Positions 10,942 through 21,131 of a DNA stretch of 64,000 nucleotides are shown in pieces; position 1 is the first letter of the stretch; every line of letters begins with the position of its first letter. The notes under the pieces were generated by a model that was not told the origin of the DNA, made no database searches, and saw only the letters and a program-made list of their open reading frames with translations. Source of the stretch: Spirometra erinaceieuropaei (lineage: Eukaryota > Platyhelminthes > Cestoda > Diphyllobothriidea > Diphyllobothriidae); assembly GCA_902702965.1 (NCBI GenBank), contig CACRXP010000152.1, forward strand, positions 1,130,393 through 1,194,392, read 5' to 3'. Made by a program: the position numbers and the translations under genes.

Positions 10942-11802
10942 TCGAGGTAAACTCGTGAACTTTCAACTCGATTACACTAACCCGTCACGAGACGAAATGA
11001 ATAGTGTGAGAGAGATAATCGCACTAGGAGCTGGGGAAGACATCGAGGTTACATCGACAAAACAGACGTCTATGTGTGGGGGTGAAGAACGTGCTCGTAT
11101 AGGTGCTGGAAGTCAGTGGAGGTGTTGAGGGTTTCACAAACCGGCGTCTTCACTGAGCTCGGTATTATCCGGTGTAAAGGATCCCATACCAATGGAGCAG
11201 CAAACAAATGTCACTTACCGCATCCCATGTGCAAACTGCTCTAGCGTTTACGTTGGGCATAGCGGCTGACGACTTCGGACCCGCATAAACAACATAAGTT
11301 GGCCATCCGTCAACGAGACCCCTTGTCTCTCGTGTTTACGCAAGCCTTTGAGTGTGGTCCCCGCTTCAATCGGGAGGGGACTGAATTGATCGCCAGTGCC
11401 AACACAAACAGGCGCGAGAGTTTCCGAAGTTTGGCACTTTAATAATAATAGCATCAACCGCCATGTCGAATTGGGAGCTCACTACGTAGGTTTGCGTTCA
11501 TGGTTCACCGACTTGCGCCTACCCTACGACACCAGCTGCTAATCTGAGTTCGGCCATGTAGAATATCACGGATTAAGCACCTCCGCCACAGAGTGAACAA
11601 TAAGTTAAACCCTCAACAACTCCCCTAACTTCTGGCACCTATCTAAGCAAGTTCTTCATCCACACACATAGACGTCTGTTTTGGCGATGTAACCTCGATG
11701 TATCCCCAGCTCATAGTGCGATTATCTCTCTCACCCTATTCATTTCGTCTGACGACGCGTTGGTGTAATCAAATTGAAAATTCCCAAGTATATCTCGATT
11801 TA
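10942..11802 (+). mobile_element. Penelope-like element fragment (GIY-YIG) between inverted repeats
   Basis: Arms of about 195 nt (10942-11134 and 11606-11802) are inverted copies: both contain AAATGAATAG.GTGAGAGAG, ATCGAGGTTACATCG, AAACAGACGTCTATGTGTG and GTTGAGGGTTT. Between them, from 11210, the plus strand reads VTYRIPCANCSSVYVGHSG and then a stop. This is the start of a Penelope-type GIY-YIG endonuclease (C-x2-C before a YVG in place of the usual YIG). The remaining endonuclease is in several frames with stops. No reverse transcriptase is left. Inverted or tandem terminal repeats are known for Penelope-like elements, and this arrangement fits a deletion product of one. Confidence 0.72.
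11210..11520 (+). pseudogene. GIY-YIG endonuclease remnant of a Penelope-like element
   Basis: The CANC motif and the VYVGHSG motif mark the N-terminal part of the endonuclease domain. An in-frame TGA follows straight after HSG, and later homologous-looking stretches (Arg-rich RLRTRINN) are in the same frame but broken by further stops. The enzyme would nick target DNA for retrotransposition; this copy is dead. Confidence 0.6.
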
Positions 11803-12803
11803 CCGACGAGCCCTCTCCTTTAATTATATTGTCTCGGAATACATACTACCTCCGTTATTCATGTATAATACATTTTCTCCTTTAACTCCGGCAACCTCTA
11901 GGGCCTCGGGGTTTATGCAGACCTCAGTTGGGTGCATATGTACGCGAGGGGACAGATTCTGAAATATACTAAGTACATTTCATTCCTAAAACAGAAGGTG
12001 AATATTACGAATACGGTTGGACGTATAGATGCGATTTGTAGCTAGCCATAAGCATGGAGAGGCATTATCTTGGAGGAATTTTTACTTCTCCGTTTGTCAA
12101 CCGACAGGCTCTCTGACTAATACAAAGTCTAGTGCATACAGCTCTACTCACAAGCTCATTATTGCTCTACAGCAATTCATGTGATTAATAACTTTGAACA
12201 GATCAGTAAATGGAGAATCGACTTTGTCTTTGCAATAGTTGAGTGCTCTAATTTTACGGAAGGCCGACAAACTGCCTTATATATCGAAAAATCATCAGGT
12301 TGAGAAATCCATTGTAACCTGCGCAAACAAAAAATGATCGTAGTCGAAAATATTTGAAAAATTGTTCATGTTTTGCCTGGCGGGGATACCTAAATAATTC
12401 AAATATCTCAAAAATCTCTTCAGATTGACATAAGAACATTTAACGAGTTTTGCGGAGTCTGTAAATTAGAGCTTCCTAATGGATGCAAACCAAACAAACT
12501 TAATAGAGCCTATTCTCTCATATTACTATACACTAAATCCGATTTCCATTTCCTATTCCACTATCGCGTCTCTTGGTATAATTGTGTGAACCTGCGCTAA
12601 TTCGAGTGCTAGCAGCAGGCTTGATATTCACGAAAAATATTAACGGAGAATCAAAAGTAGCCAGATGTCCATCGAGAAAACTTCCGATATTGGAGGAATA
12701 GTCTATCTTTAACAAGCCTTCGATATAGGTAGTTTTGGTTTCAATAGAAGTTTTTCATTACACAATGAACGGAGAACAAAAAAGTGACCTACAGCAGACG
12801 CAC

Positions 12804-12977
12804 TTTTACAGACGACCGGATCCCCATCCCATTTTCCGTCAAGTTGACATCTTCTGAACGGCGAGCCAATAAGCTCGTAGCCAATTTCACATTCAAAAGC
12901 AACCACGCTATTAACCTTTGTCCAGAAACCGGAGAGAGAGCCATGCTCCGGCTTTTGCAACTGTGGACACTGTATAG
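12804..12977 (-). CDS. Exon 6: sushi (CCP) module 4
   Basis: A 174-nt exon with 57 whole residues, phase 1 at both ends (acceptor tatgcactacag|CT, donor AAAA|gtgcgt). It holds a textbook sushi module: IQCPQLQKPEHGSL (C1), VVAFECEIGYEL (C2), FRRCQLDGKW (C3 and Trp), DGDPVVC (C4). Every signature residue is present and the length is standard. A donor two codons earlier (TCT|gtaaaa) would also be phase 1 but would remove C4, so the gtgcgt site was chosen. The intron upstream (3.7 kb) carries two opposed SINEs; the intron downstream (5.7 kb) carries a Penelope fragment between inverted repeats. Confidence 0.9.
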
Positions 12978-14221
12978 CTGTAGTGCATAGAGAAAAATGA
13001 GTAATGATTAAATATCTGCTTAATTGCATTTACTTTTTTGATGCAAAATTACTATTCGTTCGATAAACCGCAAAATGCTGAAGTATTCTGGACAGTAAAC
13101 CAGAAAATCAGTCTAAAAGTATGCTGAAATCAGAACATCAATAATAAATGTCTTATTGTAGTTCCATTTGGTAGCACTGAAGATGACGCAAAACCTTTCA
13201 TACATTCGCACAAAGTGCTTGAAGTTCGCCCATATGCAAAAGTTTAATTGCTGAAAATATGTACTGTTCATGACGACATTATGCAAAATGTCTCTGTCTC
13301 ATACGAGAATGATGAATCTGAAGTGAAAACGTTCATTTGTTTTTGGTGGATTTCATTTATGATTCCAATTACTCCAAACACCCTAAAAATCTGGAATCAC
13401 AGTAATTTCGTTTGCGGTTGATCCTAGGTCGCCGCTTAACGCTGAAAAGGGAATATATGCTACGTGGTGTATCCGTAGCAGTTCGCATACCTGAAACTAC
13501 CAATCAGCTTGCCGTACTTGGTTATAAACAAGTAAATAGACAGAAAAACATCATAACACTTCACAAGTTGATGTGTTTGAATTATCCTGAATGTAATATT
13601 TTGTAGGATTTGTATTATGTTGATTCACCAAACATACACGCGTAAAACAGAATGATTAAAGTTGCGCAGTTATTTCAGCATTCAGGAACTATTCCGGGAA
13701 GTCAGTGATTTCCATGCTTGAAAGAAAAGGTTATTTTTTAGGACACATATATCAATTTGATTTTTAAGTGAACAATAAAGTATTAAATTCGCTGATGTTT
13801 TGAAAAGCACAAATAAATGGTTTATTTGGACTGTTTTCATCGGGAGTACACATAGCATGTGTGTTTACCTACTCTAAGCATTGCCGTTGCCTTTATGCTG
13901 GTCAGTAAGTCTTAGCAAGTAATGATTTCTGGTCATCATGCGACTCGCTGCAGGGGTTGCAGACCATCTGACCCAGAATGGTTATTTCTACCATGTTATC
14001 AAAACGGTACTGCTCTCATATGGTCTGCCTGTGACTGTGATCACGACTGACACTACATGACCCCGTGGTGCAATGGTGAGGATTTGGGAAATATTTGGCA
14101 AACTCCGGTTCAGACACCGGATACTCAACTGGGGAATTTAAAGTACCGGCGGACGACGAAGGCTAATGAGCTAAAATAGTCATCGCGGTGTCTTGATATC
14201 TACTATGATTTATCGTTAATT

Positions 14222-14343
14222 CATATTGACCCAACTGTGAAAGATTCAGCGCCTCTGTAGGATTCGAAGTCACAACAGCAAGGTGAAGGCTTCAGTTTAG
14301 CCAACGCTCCAGCCACCTGAGCTACGAGGCCCGGCCGGACGAC
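14222..14343 (-). repeat. tRNA-related SINE, minus copy
   Basis: Read on the minus strand: CCTCGTAGCTCAGGTGGCT (A-box-like), a middle with CCTTCACCTTGCTGTTGTG, GACTTCGAATCC (B box), AGAGGCGC, then a tail ending GGGTCAATATGA. It matches the plus copy 65 nt to its right head to head. The intervening DNA contains GACGCGAGTTTAATCA, also found next to the copy at 1.55 kb, so this flank belongs to the repeat unit. Confidence 0.78.
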
Positions 14344-14405
14344 GCGAGTTTAATCAGATTTGGGTCAAGTTCCTCGCCCAATGTGATTAATTGTAATTGA
14401 ACTTA

Positions 14406-14562
14406 CGTCTTCTGGTGGAACTTCGTAGCTCAGGTGGCTAGAATGTTGGCTGTACTAAAGCCCTCCTTTTTGCTGTCGTGGGTTCGAATCCCATCGAGGC
14501 GCCGATTTCTTCACAGTTTGGTCAATATGAATTATTCAAAATCTGTCAAAACATCTATTAAT
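14406..14562 (+). repeat. tRNA-related SINE, plus copy
   Basis: TTCGTAGCTCAGGTGGCTAG (A-box-like), TGCTGTCGTGGGTTCGAATC (B box), ATCGAGGCGCCG and the tail GTCAATATGAATTATTCAAA. It is the best-preserved copy in the window. With the minus copy at 14222-14343 it forms an inverted pair inside intron 5, able to fold in the pre-mRNA. Confidence 0.8.
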
Positions 14563-16641
14563 TGTTAGTTCACATACGATCGCCTGCAGGTGGATGTGTA
14601 CTTACCTTTCACGAACGTTTAAGTAGCCGACTGATAGCTCGATAAAACCATAACAATGCTAGTTTCGTGAAGCGGTTTGGAACAAAGAGACACTCTGTTA
14701 ACAGCAGAAAGAGACTATTGACAGAGGCAGTGAAGATTTGAGTGAACATTTTGACGTATAAGGCGTCCTCAGCTCGCTTTACACAATATCGGGCTTTGGG
14801 GCACATGACGTCCGAACCTGTATTCTTTTGGTGATTATTTTACAACCCTAACCATTATCAGTCGCCACGTGACTGCCTACGGAGTCCTCGATCGAGCCTC
14901 AAACCGAAAGGGGACGATCCTGTCCCATAGCGCTATCGGTGCTCCCCCCAGCCCTACCACAGACAGTTAAATCTTATTAGTTTTAACGAATTATGCTTCT
15001 TTGGTTTTTGTCAAGTGTACACACACAGATCGTCATCCCTTGACATGCTTTCTAAGTGAACAGTTGGCATACGTAGAGTTTCCAGAAAACAGACTTTAAA
15101 CTCAACTGTTGAAGTGATTTGCTATGGTGTAGTCACCTGTGAAAGGAGCATTCACAAAATTCTGCTTTTTAAATGTCATTTTTTCGTAGACATTCACTGT
15201 TTTTGGAGGATGTCATCCAGAATTTTATAACAACGATGCCTAACAATTCATTTTCTCCACGCTTTCACTTGTTTCAGAGGTTTCAAAACCACCCGTTATG
15301 TAGTTTCTGCGGGGCAAATTCGCCTTCCCCTAGAAGATCCATTAAAAGCCAGCTAATGCGGACTATGTTGGTGAGATGTTCTTCTAGTGTAGCACACATT
15401 AGTGACCAAAAGGTGTCCTTAAAAAAGTCTACATATCACCATGCATAAAGTAAAGTTCGACCATGCTTCCTGCCGTTCAATTCTTCAATTCCGTTCAAGT
15501 GAGTCTTTACACTCAGGAGCATATCGAGAAAGACTGTCGAAGTTTCGCCAATTTCTGCCCACTAAACCTGTATGTATTTTGATGGTTACATACGATGGCA
15601 TATAGAACAGTATTTCTAGGGCTGGTTAGGCTGGTCATGTGGGCACTCAGATAAACGTCAATTTAAAACTTTCGATTTACTCCTCCAGCAATATGCCCTA
15701 CAGACATTATAAAGGAGGGTGAAGTGTCTCACATACGAGTAAGTGATAAACGCGAGTAGGCCAGAGGGAACCACCCTAATTTTCTTGGTCTTCTTCGTTA
15801 ATACTTCTCATTTCTGGTTTATACTCAGTAAAACTCTTGGATGCCTTCTTAAAAAACGGACAAACGCAGGGTAAAAATGTTTTCGAGCAAGTGACTACCA
15901 ACCCCTTGGTAGGACTCACGGGTGCATTCCGCATTGCTCCCTGACCATCGTCCGTCGGCTTGGCAAACGCGCATGCAACCTACAATGTAACACTTTTTAT
16001 GATATATTATCATATAAATATATTAATTCCGGAGGTATGTTTTTCGTAAAACATATGGCCCTATGATCAACAAAAGCATTCTTATAAAATACGACAAATT
16101 AAAGGGCTGAAAATACAATCTACTTTAAGAAATAAGATGGGGTTTTTGCAAGGACACAGCCGGATATTACATTCATTGCACAGAAAATTTATAATACCGC
16201 ATTCGATGGTTCGTTCATTATTCCTACTTCAATACCATCGGCTTTGATCGAGTAGTTTGTTTGGCATGGAGTCTGTTTCATAGTAATATTTTGCGTGAAA
16301 TCAGTGAAAAACTATCAAGATTTTACTAGCAAAGTATAATAAATTGAATAACTGGTAATGTACTAAATTATGTTCCATGTGAGATTATACAAATAAGGGC
16401 CGTTCATCCGCGCAAAACCGTTAATTAACAACACCTAGCAGGCGACTACATCAGTTACATAAAATGCCGCAATGCATACTTGCCGAAGTACGCATGTTTT
16501 GTTCCTTCAAACATTTATTGAGAGGATTATCTGACATAAATTTAGGTTCTACTTAGTATGCTTTGCGAGCTAACGCTGAAAAAAATCTTAATGCTAGATA
16601 AGGAACTACCCTGTCCAAGACAAAGGAATTTGACATCTTAC

Positions 16642-16797
16642 TTTCTTCTTCCCGTTGAACCACACCTTCCGAATCGTCATGGCACTTTATTGCATGACCG
16701 TCATTACAAAATTGAACCGCTGTGGCTCGGTACCTTAGATCTGAAGTGTAGATGGTCCTACCATTGACTGGTCCGTCTATTTCGGGACACGATATCC
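16642..16797 (-). CDS. Exon 5: sushi (CCP) module 3, fourth cysteine not in frame
   Basis: The exon is 156 nt and 51 whole residues, phase 1 at both ends (acceptor cctttcaag|GG, donor GAAA|gtaaga). The start is a normal sushi: ISCPEIDGPVNG (C1), ATAVQFC (C2), NDGHAIKC (C3). After C3 the open frame gives HDDSEGVVQREEE, without the invariant Trp and without C4. One base over, the sequence would read a Trp-containing segment (VWFNG) and then KVRC, exactly where a sushi needs them. Either one base is wrong or was gained in the assembly, or the module has truly lost its last strand, with the strong gtaaga donor keeping the splice phase. The open frame and phase match favour an expressed exon; the module identity is sure, its completeness is not. 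Confidence 0.7.
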
Positions 16798-17169
16798 CTT
16801 GAAAGGAAAAGAGCAATAAGTAGTATTTTCATTGGTTGGAGAGAGAGCAGGGAGTTTGCTTTAACTAGCTCTTCGACATAAACACTAAAAATATTTACAT
16901 CTGTGATAAGGGACATTACTAACTGCCAAAGCCACAAACTAATAACGTTAAACTATAAGCGTTCTGGAAATCAGTGGTAGTAGGAAAGGTCTCAGGGAGA
17001 GACTTTGAAGTCTGTTTAATGTGTATTTTAGTAACTTTAGGGGTAGTTGCTCTTTTATTTAAAGACGCAAAAGTTATACTGTCTATTCGCAAGTATATTT
17101 CTGAAGTACAGAAAACATCATATCTTCGCGTATAATGTCAGCATTGCGCATAACTAGCAGATTACTTAC
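16798..17169 (-). other. Intron 4 of the sushi gene
   Basis: A short intron (372 nt) between CAGC|gtaagt and tttcaag|GG. I see no repeat or other feature in it. Confidence 0.7.
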
Positions 17170-17376
17170 GCTGGCAGTCAAGTTTTTCATATTTCCATTG
17201 GTTACCAACACAGAGAACTGTTGTGTATTTCCTCGTTGGATCCTCAAATCCACTTCGACAGGTCATTGTAATGGAATCGCCCGTGCGATAATCGTTCTTC
17301 TCATGCGAGCCGCCTTCACCAAATTTAGTGTGTTCGAGAACAATTGTGTTCTGTATATAAGGCGGCGAGAAACAGT
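17170..17376 (-). CDS. Exon 4: sushi (CCP) module 2
   Basis: A 207-nt exon with 68 whole residues, phase 1 at both ends. The acceptor has a good pyrimidine tract (cttctcctcctag|AC) and the donor is a consensus CAGC|gtaagt. One complete sushi module is seen: CFSPPY (C1), SITMTCRSGF (C2), TVLCVG (C3), Trp in NQWKYE, and KLDC (C4). The C1-C2 loop is about 38 residues, slightly long for the family, and unusually charged (EGGSHEKNDYR). A nearer acceptor, atatacag at about 17356, would start inside the reading frame and lose C1, so the upstream acceptor was chosen. The intron to exon 5 is only 372 nt, far shorter than the others in this gene, so modules 2 and 3 may have arisen or moved together (inference). 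Confidence 0.88.
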
Positions 17377-19498
17377 CTAGGAGGAGAAGTGCAAACAGAG
17401 TCGAAAACTAATTTTTATAAAAGCTTTTCGGTAGAAAGCTCCTCTGCGATTAATCGTAAAGTGACCGAAGATCAAAAAGATTAAGCTGCCTACGTATTAA
17501 AAAGTCCGCGTGGTAACTATTTTTTATGGATGGCAGGTGCGAAATCTGCTTTAAAAGTAAAAATCAGTAAAGCAATCAGAGATAATTAGCACACAAAATT
17601 AAAAACAAAACAGATGAAGAGTCTCCCTTCAGTAGAAGCAAATGATTTGAGCAATGATGACTGTTAGTATTTCGTAGGCATCGTGATGAACACAAAAGGT
17701 CAAATTAAGGTTTGAAAAAGCAAACGTCTGACATTTTGTGAATAACGGCTTTTTCAAGCAAAAGGCTAGTGTATGTGGCCTGGACCATCGCCAGCAAAAT
17801 TAGACTTCTATTCACAATACGGTGGGCTTATTAAACTTTATATAGCCATATATATATTGGCGTGTTATAAAAGTGTAATTCAAAGGTTACCCTCCGTGAA
17901 CGCTCAGTTTCGAGTTGGAAAGTGGGAACAGTCGAACTAGCGGACAGTCCAAGACTGCAGGTGAGGTCTCGTTTACATGTAACACCATTTTCCCCTAACT
18001 AAACTACACATTGTTACTCATTTGAACCTACCAGCTGCAGGCACATGATTGACACGTTGCCCACTTAAAGCGCCCCTAACTGCACTTCGGCGTATATTCA
18101 GTGCATTCGAGTCTCGCTTTCTGTAAAACTCTTAAATTTGTGCACTAAATCTTTCTTAGACTAGGGAAAAATTGTCAGGATGAAGCCACATTTTCACGAA
18201 ATGAATGATGTGACTAACTACCATCGTAACGCTATTTGCTGTAATGGACACTACGGCTCAACAGGAGGAGCAGTCTCTATTTTGGTATCGTAAGATTTTG
18301 AATATATGATCGTCTTTAATCGAAAGTGGAAGAAATTGATTAGGGTCTTCTCATACCAATTTAACATACAAATTGAGAATCAGGGGCTGGTCTAAATGCC
18401 TGCAGTAGGTGCAGTAACTCATGAAAAGTCAATCGAAATTCCGAAATGCATTTTCTTTTCGAACAGATTAATTAAATAAGGTTATAAAATTAATCATCAA
18501 TACAGCATACTTCTATAATACTTCGGTTACCACGGGATGCTGGCTTTTGAGGTAAATTCTTTCCGGCTGCACAAAAACTATACTATAAAAAAAGTGAATA
18601 CTTAGGTAGCATGCCTTTTTCTCATTGATTTTCGATGCCCCTAAACATTCAATTATATTTCATTAAAAGCATGCATAAAATATTCCTTCTTCTGCTTATT
18701 CGGTAGAAACATAGGTGTTCTTCGACATTTACACTAGAAGAAAGGGGATAATTCAGTTTTCACGAAGCTTTTACTTCCCGAATAATTTTGAACCCGACCT
18801 GCTGTTACACTTGCATTCAGAGTTTCAAGACCACAAGCCGTATATTTTTCGCGTAGGGGAAACCATACATTTCTCTAGGATATTAAGAGGACCTCGTATG
18901 ATTTCATAAAGTTTAGCAGTGGATTTTAGCCATATTGTTAAATTCACAAGTCGCACTGGTAAATACACAGACATGACGCTTTATGAACGGCCATTTCACG
19001 GTTTTAAAAAAAGCTCACAATTTGAAATTTAAAACCCAGTTGTATACTTTTGTCGAGTATAAAAATAGAATAAGACGTCATTTCCAACCGAATAAGCAAA
19101 AAGAATGAATATTTGCTTGCATGTTTTCCACTAAATATAATTTTATTTTTAAGGCCATCGAAAATTAATGAGAAAATTACATGCCACATAGGCAGTAATT
19201 TTTCACATGGTATGTTTTTTGGTGAAACCTAAAAGAAGTTCGTCGAAGCTGGCATCTTGAGGTAACTGAATTATTGCAGAATTATGCACCATGATGTTTA
19301 GTTTGACAAACCTACTGAATTAATCCTTTCGAAACGAAAACGCCTTTTAGAATCTTGGTTGACGTTTAATGAGTTCGCCCAACTACTTTACAACAGCTAA
19401 TTGATGACAGGATCAACATTTTGAAAATTGTATTTTTTTCTAAGGATAAGCAGTTTTATATGAAATGCGGGCTAAGTAAATGTGTCTGGGTAACCTAC
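17377..19498 (-). other. Intron 3 of the sushi gene
   Basis: A 2.1-kb intron, half of which is the inverted-repeat element at 18401-19390. The part 17377-18400 shows nothing recognisable. Confidence 0.65.
18401..19390. mobile_element. Long inverted-repeat element M2
   Basis: Arms of about 370 nt (18401-18770 and 19020-19390) are inverted copies with moderate divergence: the left reads CATTGATTTTCGATG, GCTTATTCGGTAGAAA and the reverse complement of the right reads CATTAATTTTCGATG, GCTTATTCGGTTGGAA. The outer end resembles CAGTAGGTG..GTAACTCATGA. The centre has no coding potential. It has the structure of a non-autonomous MITE or fold-back DNA transposon; no transposase is present. Confidence 0.75.
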
Positions 19499-19687
19499 AA
19501 TCGGTTTGATTGGTGCAAATGGGTTCCGGCCCCGACCATTGCATTGTCCCAAGACAGTGGCGCTTCCTCGGCCCCATGACCGTGAATCCAGGTGCACAGC
19601 TATATTCTGCCGTGTCCCCGACTTTTGAATCGCGGTATGATACAAACCCGTTGGATGGACGATACGGCGGTGGACATCGGGCACCAA
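19499..19687 (-). CDS. Exon 3: sushi (CCP) module 1
   Basis: A 189-nt exon with 62 whole residues, phase 1 at both ends (acceptor cgaatttgcag|TT, donor GATT|gtaggt). It codes for one complete sushi domain: C1 in GARCPPPYRPSNG, then VGDTAEYSC (C2), APGF, RKRHC (C3), the invariant Trp in MQWSG, and PEPIC (C4). All four cysteines, the Trp and the usual Gly and Pro positions are present, and the length is normal (about 60 residues). A possible N-glycosylation site (NQT) follows C4. Sushi domains are beta-sandwich extracellular modules that bind proteins, best known in complement regulators, selectins and large adhesion proteins; the partner here is unknown. This is one of the clearest exons in the window. 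Confidence 0.9.
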
Positions 19688-20957
19688 CTGCAAATTCGAT
19701 TAATAGATCTCAGATATTTATGAGTAACAGTCGAATAGATGTCAAAGAGCAGCTCAGGGTAAACACTGATCCTCCCGTCTTTGACTTCGAATTGCAGGAA
19801 AAGACTTCGGCAAAATTTCTTAATTCACTTAAAATTAGACACAAACAGACCAGATGTGAATCATTAAGAGAAACTCTGTATGTAATAAATTAGTTGTTTT
19901 GAAACTGCTCAATGTAAGATCATTAGCCTTCTGGCCGCGTGTTGCATTTGCAGTCTTTTGATATTCTATAAGAAAACCCACTGTCGAGTTAAAAAGTGAA
20001 TTCATGCATTTACTAGCTGCAAGATGGACACACATTCCAATTGCGCGAGCAGACATAGATTCCCAGTATAACTTGATTCTTGATCCAGAATTGGTTTAAT
20101 ATACCGGTATTATGCACGCAAAATATATAAGGTTCAAAGCTGTGTAGTTCAGGGGTTGTTATCTTCTATCCTCAAGGCATCTAGCTTACAATTTTGGACA
20201 TATTTTAGAATCAAACGGTAAGCAAGTTATACTAGTCTGCCACTATAATTCCTCCTTGCTTTGTTCGGGGAACAGCTTGATAAAATTGGACCATACTTTT
20301 AACTTCAGTCAGTAGAGAAAGAGTCGGTTATCCCTGGGTTTGTGTTAAATGACCTACAACCCAGTATTTCTGGGTCAGAAGTGGGCATTTTACCGATAAC
20401 AATAATGAAGTCTTCATCATTACGCATGAACAAACGCTACTGATATCAATGACTCTCCGATTTCCGTGTCCATTGCCCCACAGTCCTCGTGCACTTTTAA
20501 AATTGGCTTGCTTTAGCCCTTCTCCTAGTTTAAAAAATACATTCACGATGTTTGAGAGATGTGAACCGTTGCCCTAACAACATTAAGCACATTCATGTAT
20601 AATCTATCTGCAACGTTTTACCTGTGTGAGTTGACTATCGCCTGCCACTGCCCATCCAGTCAGCGTTAGGCTATGAACTCTGCCGCTTGTTCCCCAATGC
20701 AAGGATTAGTTTGATGATAGCTTCTTCAAAAGCAATTTATTTAGGATGAACAGACATGAATGAAGACAGTACGTCTAGTGTTTATCTATCATCAAGGCAG
20801 ACAAACCCACCGCTTTTCCCCACAAACAAAAGACAGTTCAGTTAATGAGTTAATCGTAATGAGTTGTCGTAAAGTCACTTTTGGTCTGATCCACACTGTT
20901 TACTATGTCTTTTTAATATCAGAATACCCATAAGAGTTTTAATATAAGAGAACATAC
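19688..20957 (-). other. Intron 2 of the sushi gene
   Basis: A 1.27-kb intron between CCAG|gtatgt and tttgcag|TT. I see nothing else in it; the plus-strand open frame running into it from 19510 is the shadow of exon 3. Confidence 0.7.
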
Positions 20958-21131
20958 CTGGAAGACAGACTAATCCGCAAAACTGCGGGTCACAGACACA
21001 CTGTTGCGGCTTTCCGTAGGCCACCCAACAGTCAACATTGGCTCTGCATGTTTTCTGTGGACAGGACAGGAACTCGCTTGTCCCTCGCCCTTTGGCCTCA
21101 CAGACCACTTCGCCCGAACTGCCGACTTCAC
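20958..21131 (-). CDS. Exon 2: eight-cysteine WAP-like module
   Basis: A 174-nt exon encoding 57 whole residues, phase 1 at both ends. The acceptor is taataaaacag|GT and the donor is CCAG|gtatgt. Eight cysteines are present: VVC, LSC, KTC, VDC, QQC, VC, QFC and LVC. The segment CRANVDC fits the WAP pattern C-x-x-[DN]-x-x-C, and the end CGLVCLP fits the WAP end CG..C..P. The usual adjacent CC pair is replaced by C-V-C, and the loop before it is longer than normal. WAP four-disulfide-core modules are small secreted protease-inhibitor or structural domains; whether this one inhibits anything cannot be told. Position right after the signal peptide suggests it is the N-terminal domain of the mature protein. 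It could instead be another eight-cysteine extracellular fold. Confidence 0.75.

Larger units (their letters stand above)
7135..12803 (-). other. Intron 6 of the sushi gene
   Basis: A 5.7-kb intron. It holds the Penelope fragment with inverted repeats (10942-11802) and a decayed piece (about 9310-9880) related to the long inverted-repeat elements. Elsewhere I see A+T-rich DNA with short open frames (for example 8602-8880 and 9004-9255 on the plus strand) that have no recognisable domain, splice signal or start context. A small hairpin (AGATCTGAGCTCATAATTCA) lies near 7746. Confidence 0.55.
12978..16641 (-). other. Intron 5 of the sushi gene
   Basis: A 3.7-kb intron holding two opposed SINEs (14222-14562). 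A good donor-like site on the minus strand (AAAG|gtaagt, about 14607) follows an open frame, but the phases cannot be fitted into the gene, so it was not used. The stretches 13030-14220 and 14810-16640 show nothing recognisable apart from short open frames. Confidence 0.55.

Noticed and set aside
14607..14806. Minus-strand open frame followed by a consensus donor AAAG|gtaagt as an extra sushi-gene exon
   Set aside because: The long open frame has a stop just before the donor, and the alternative frame ends in phase 2, which does not fit the phase-1 start of the exon at 12977. No cysteine pattern is present.
19510..19893. 127-codon plus-strand open frame
   Set aside because: It is the shadow of sushi exon 3 on the other strand.
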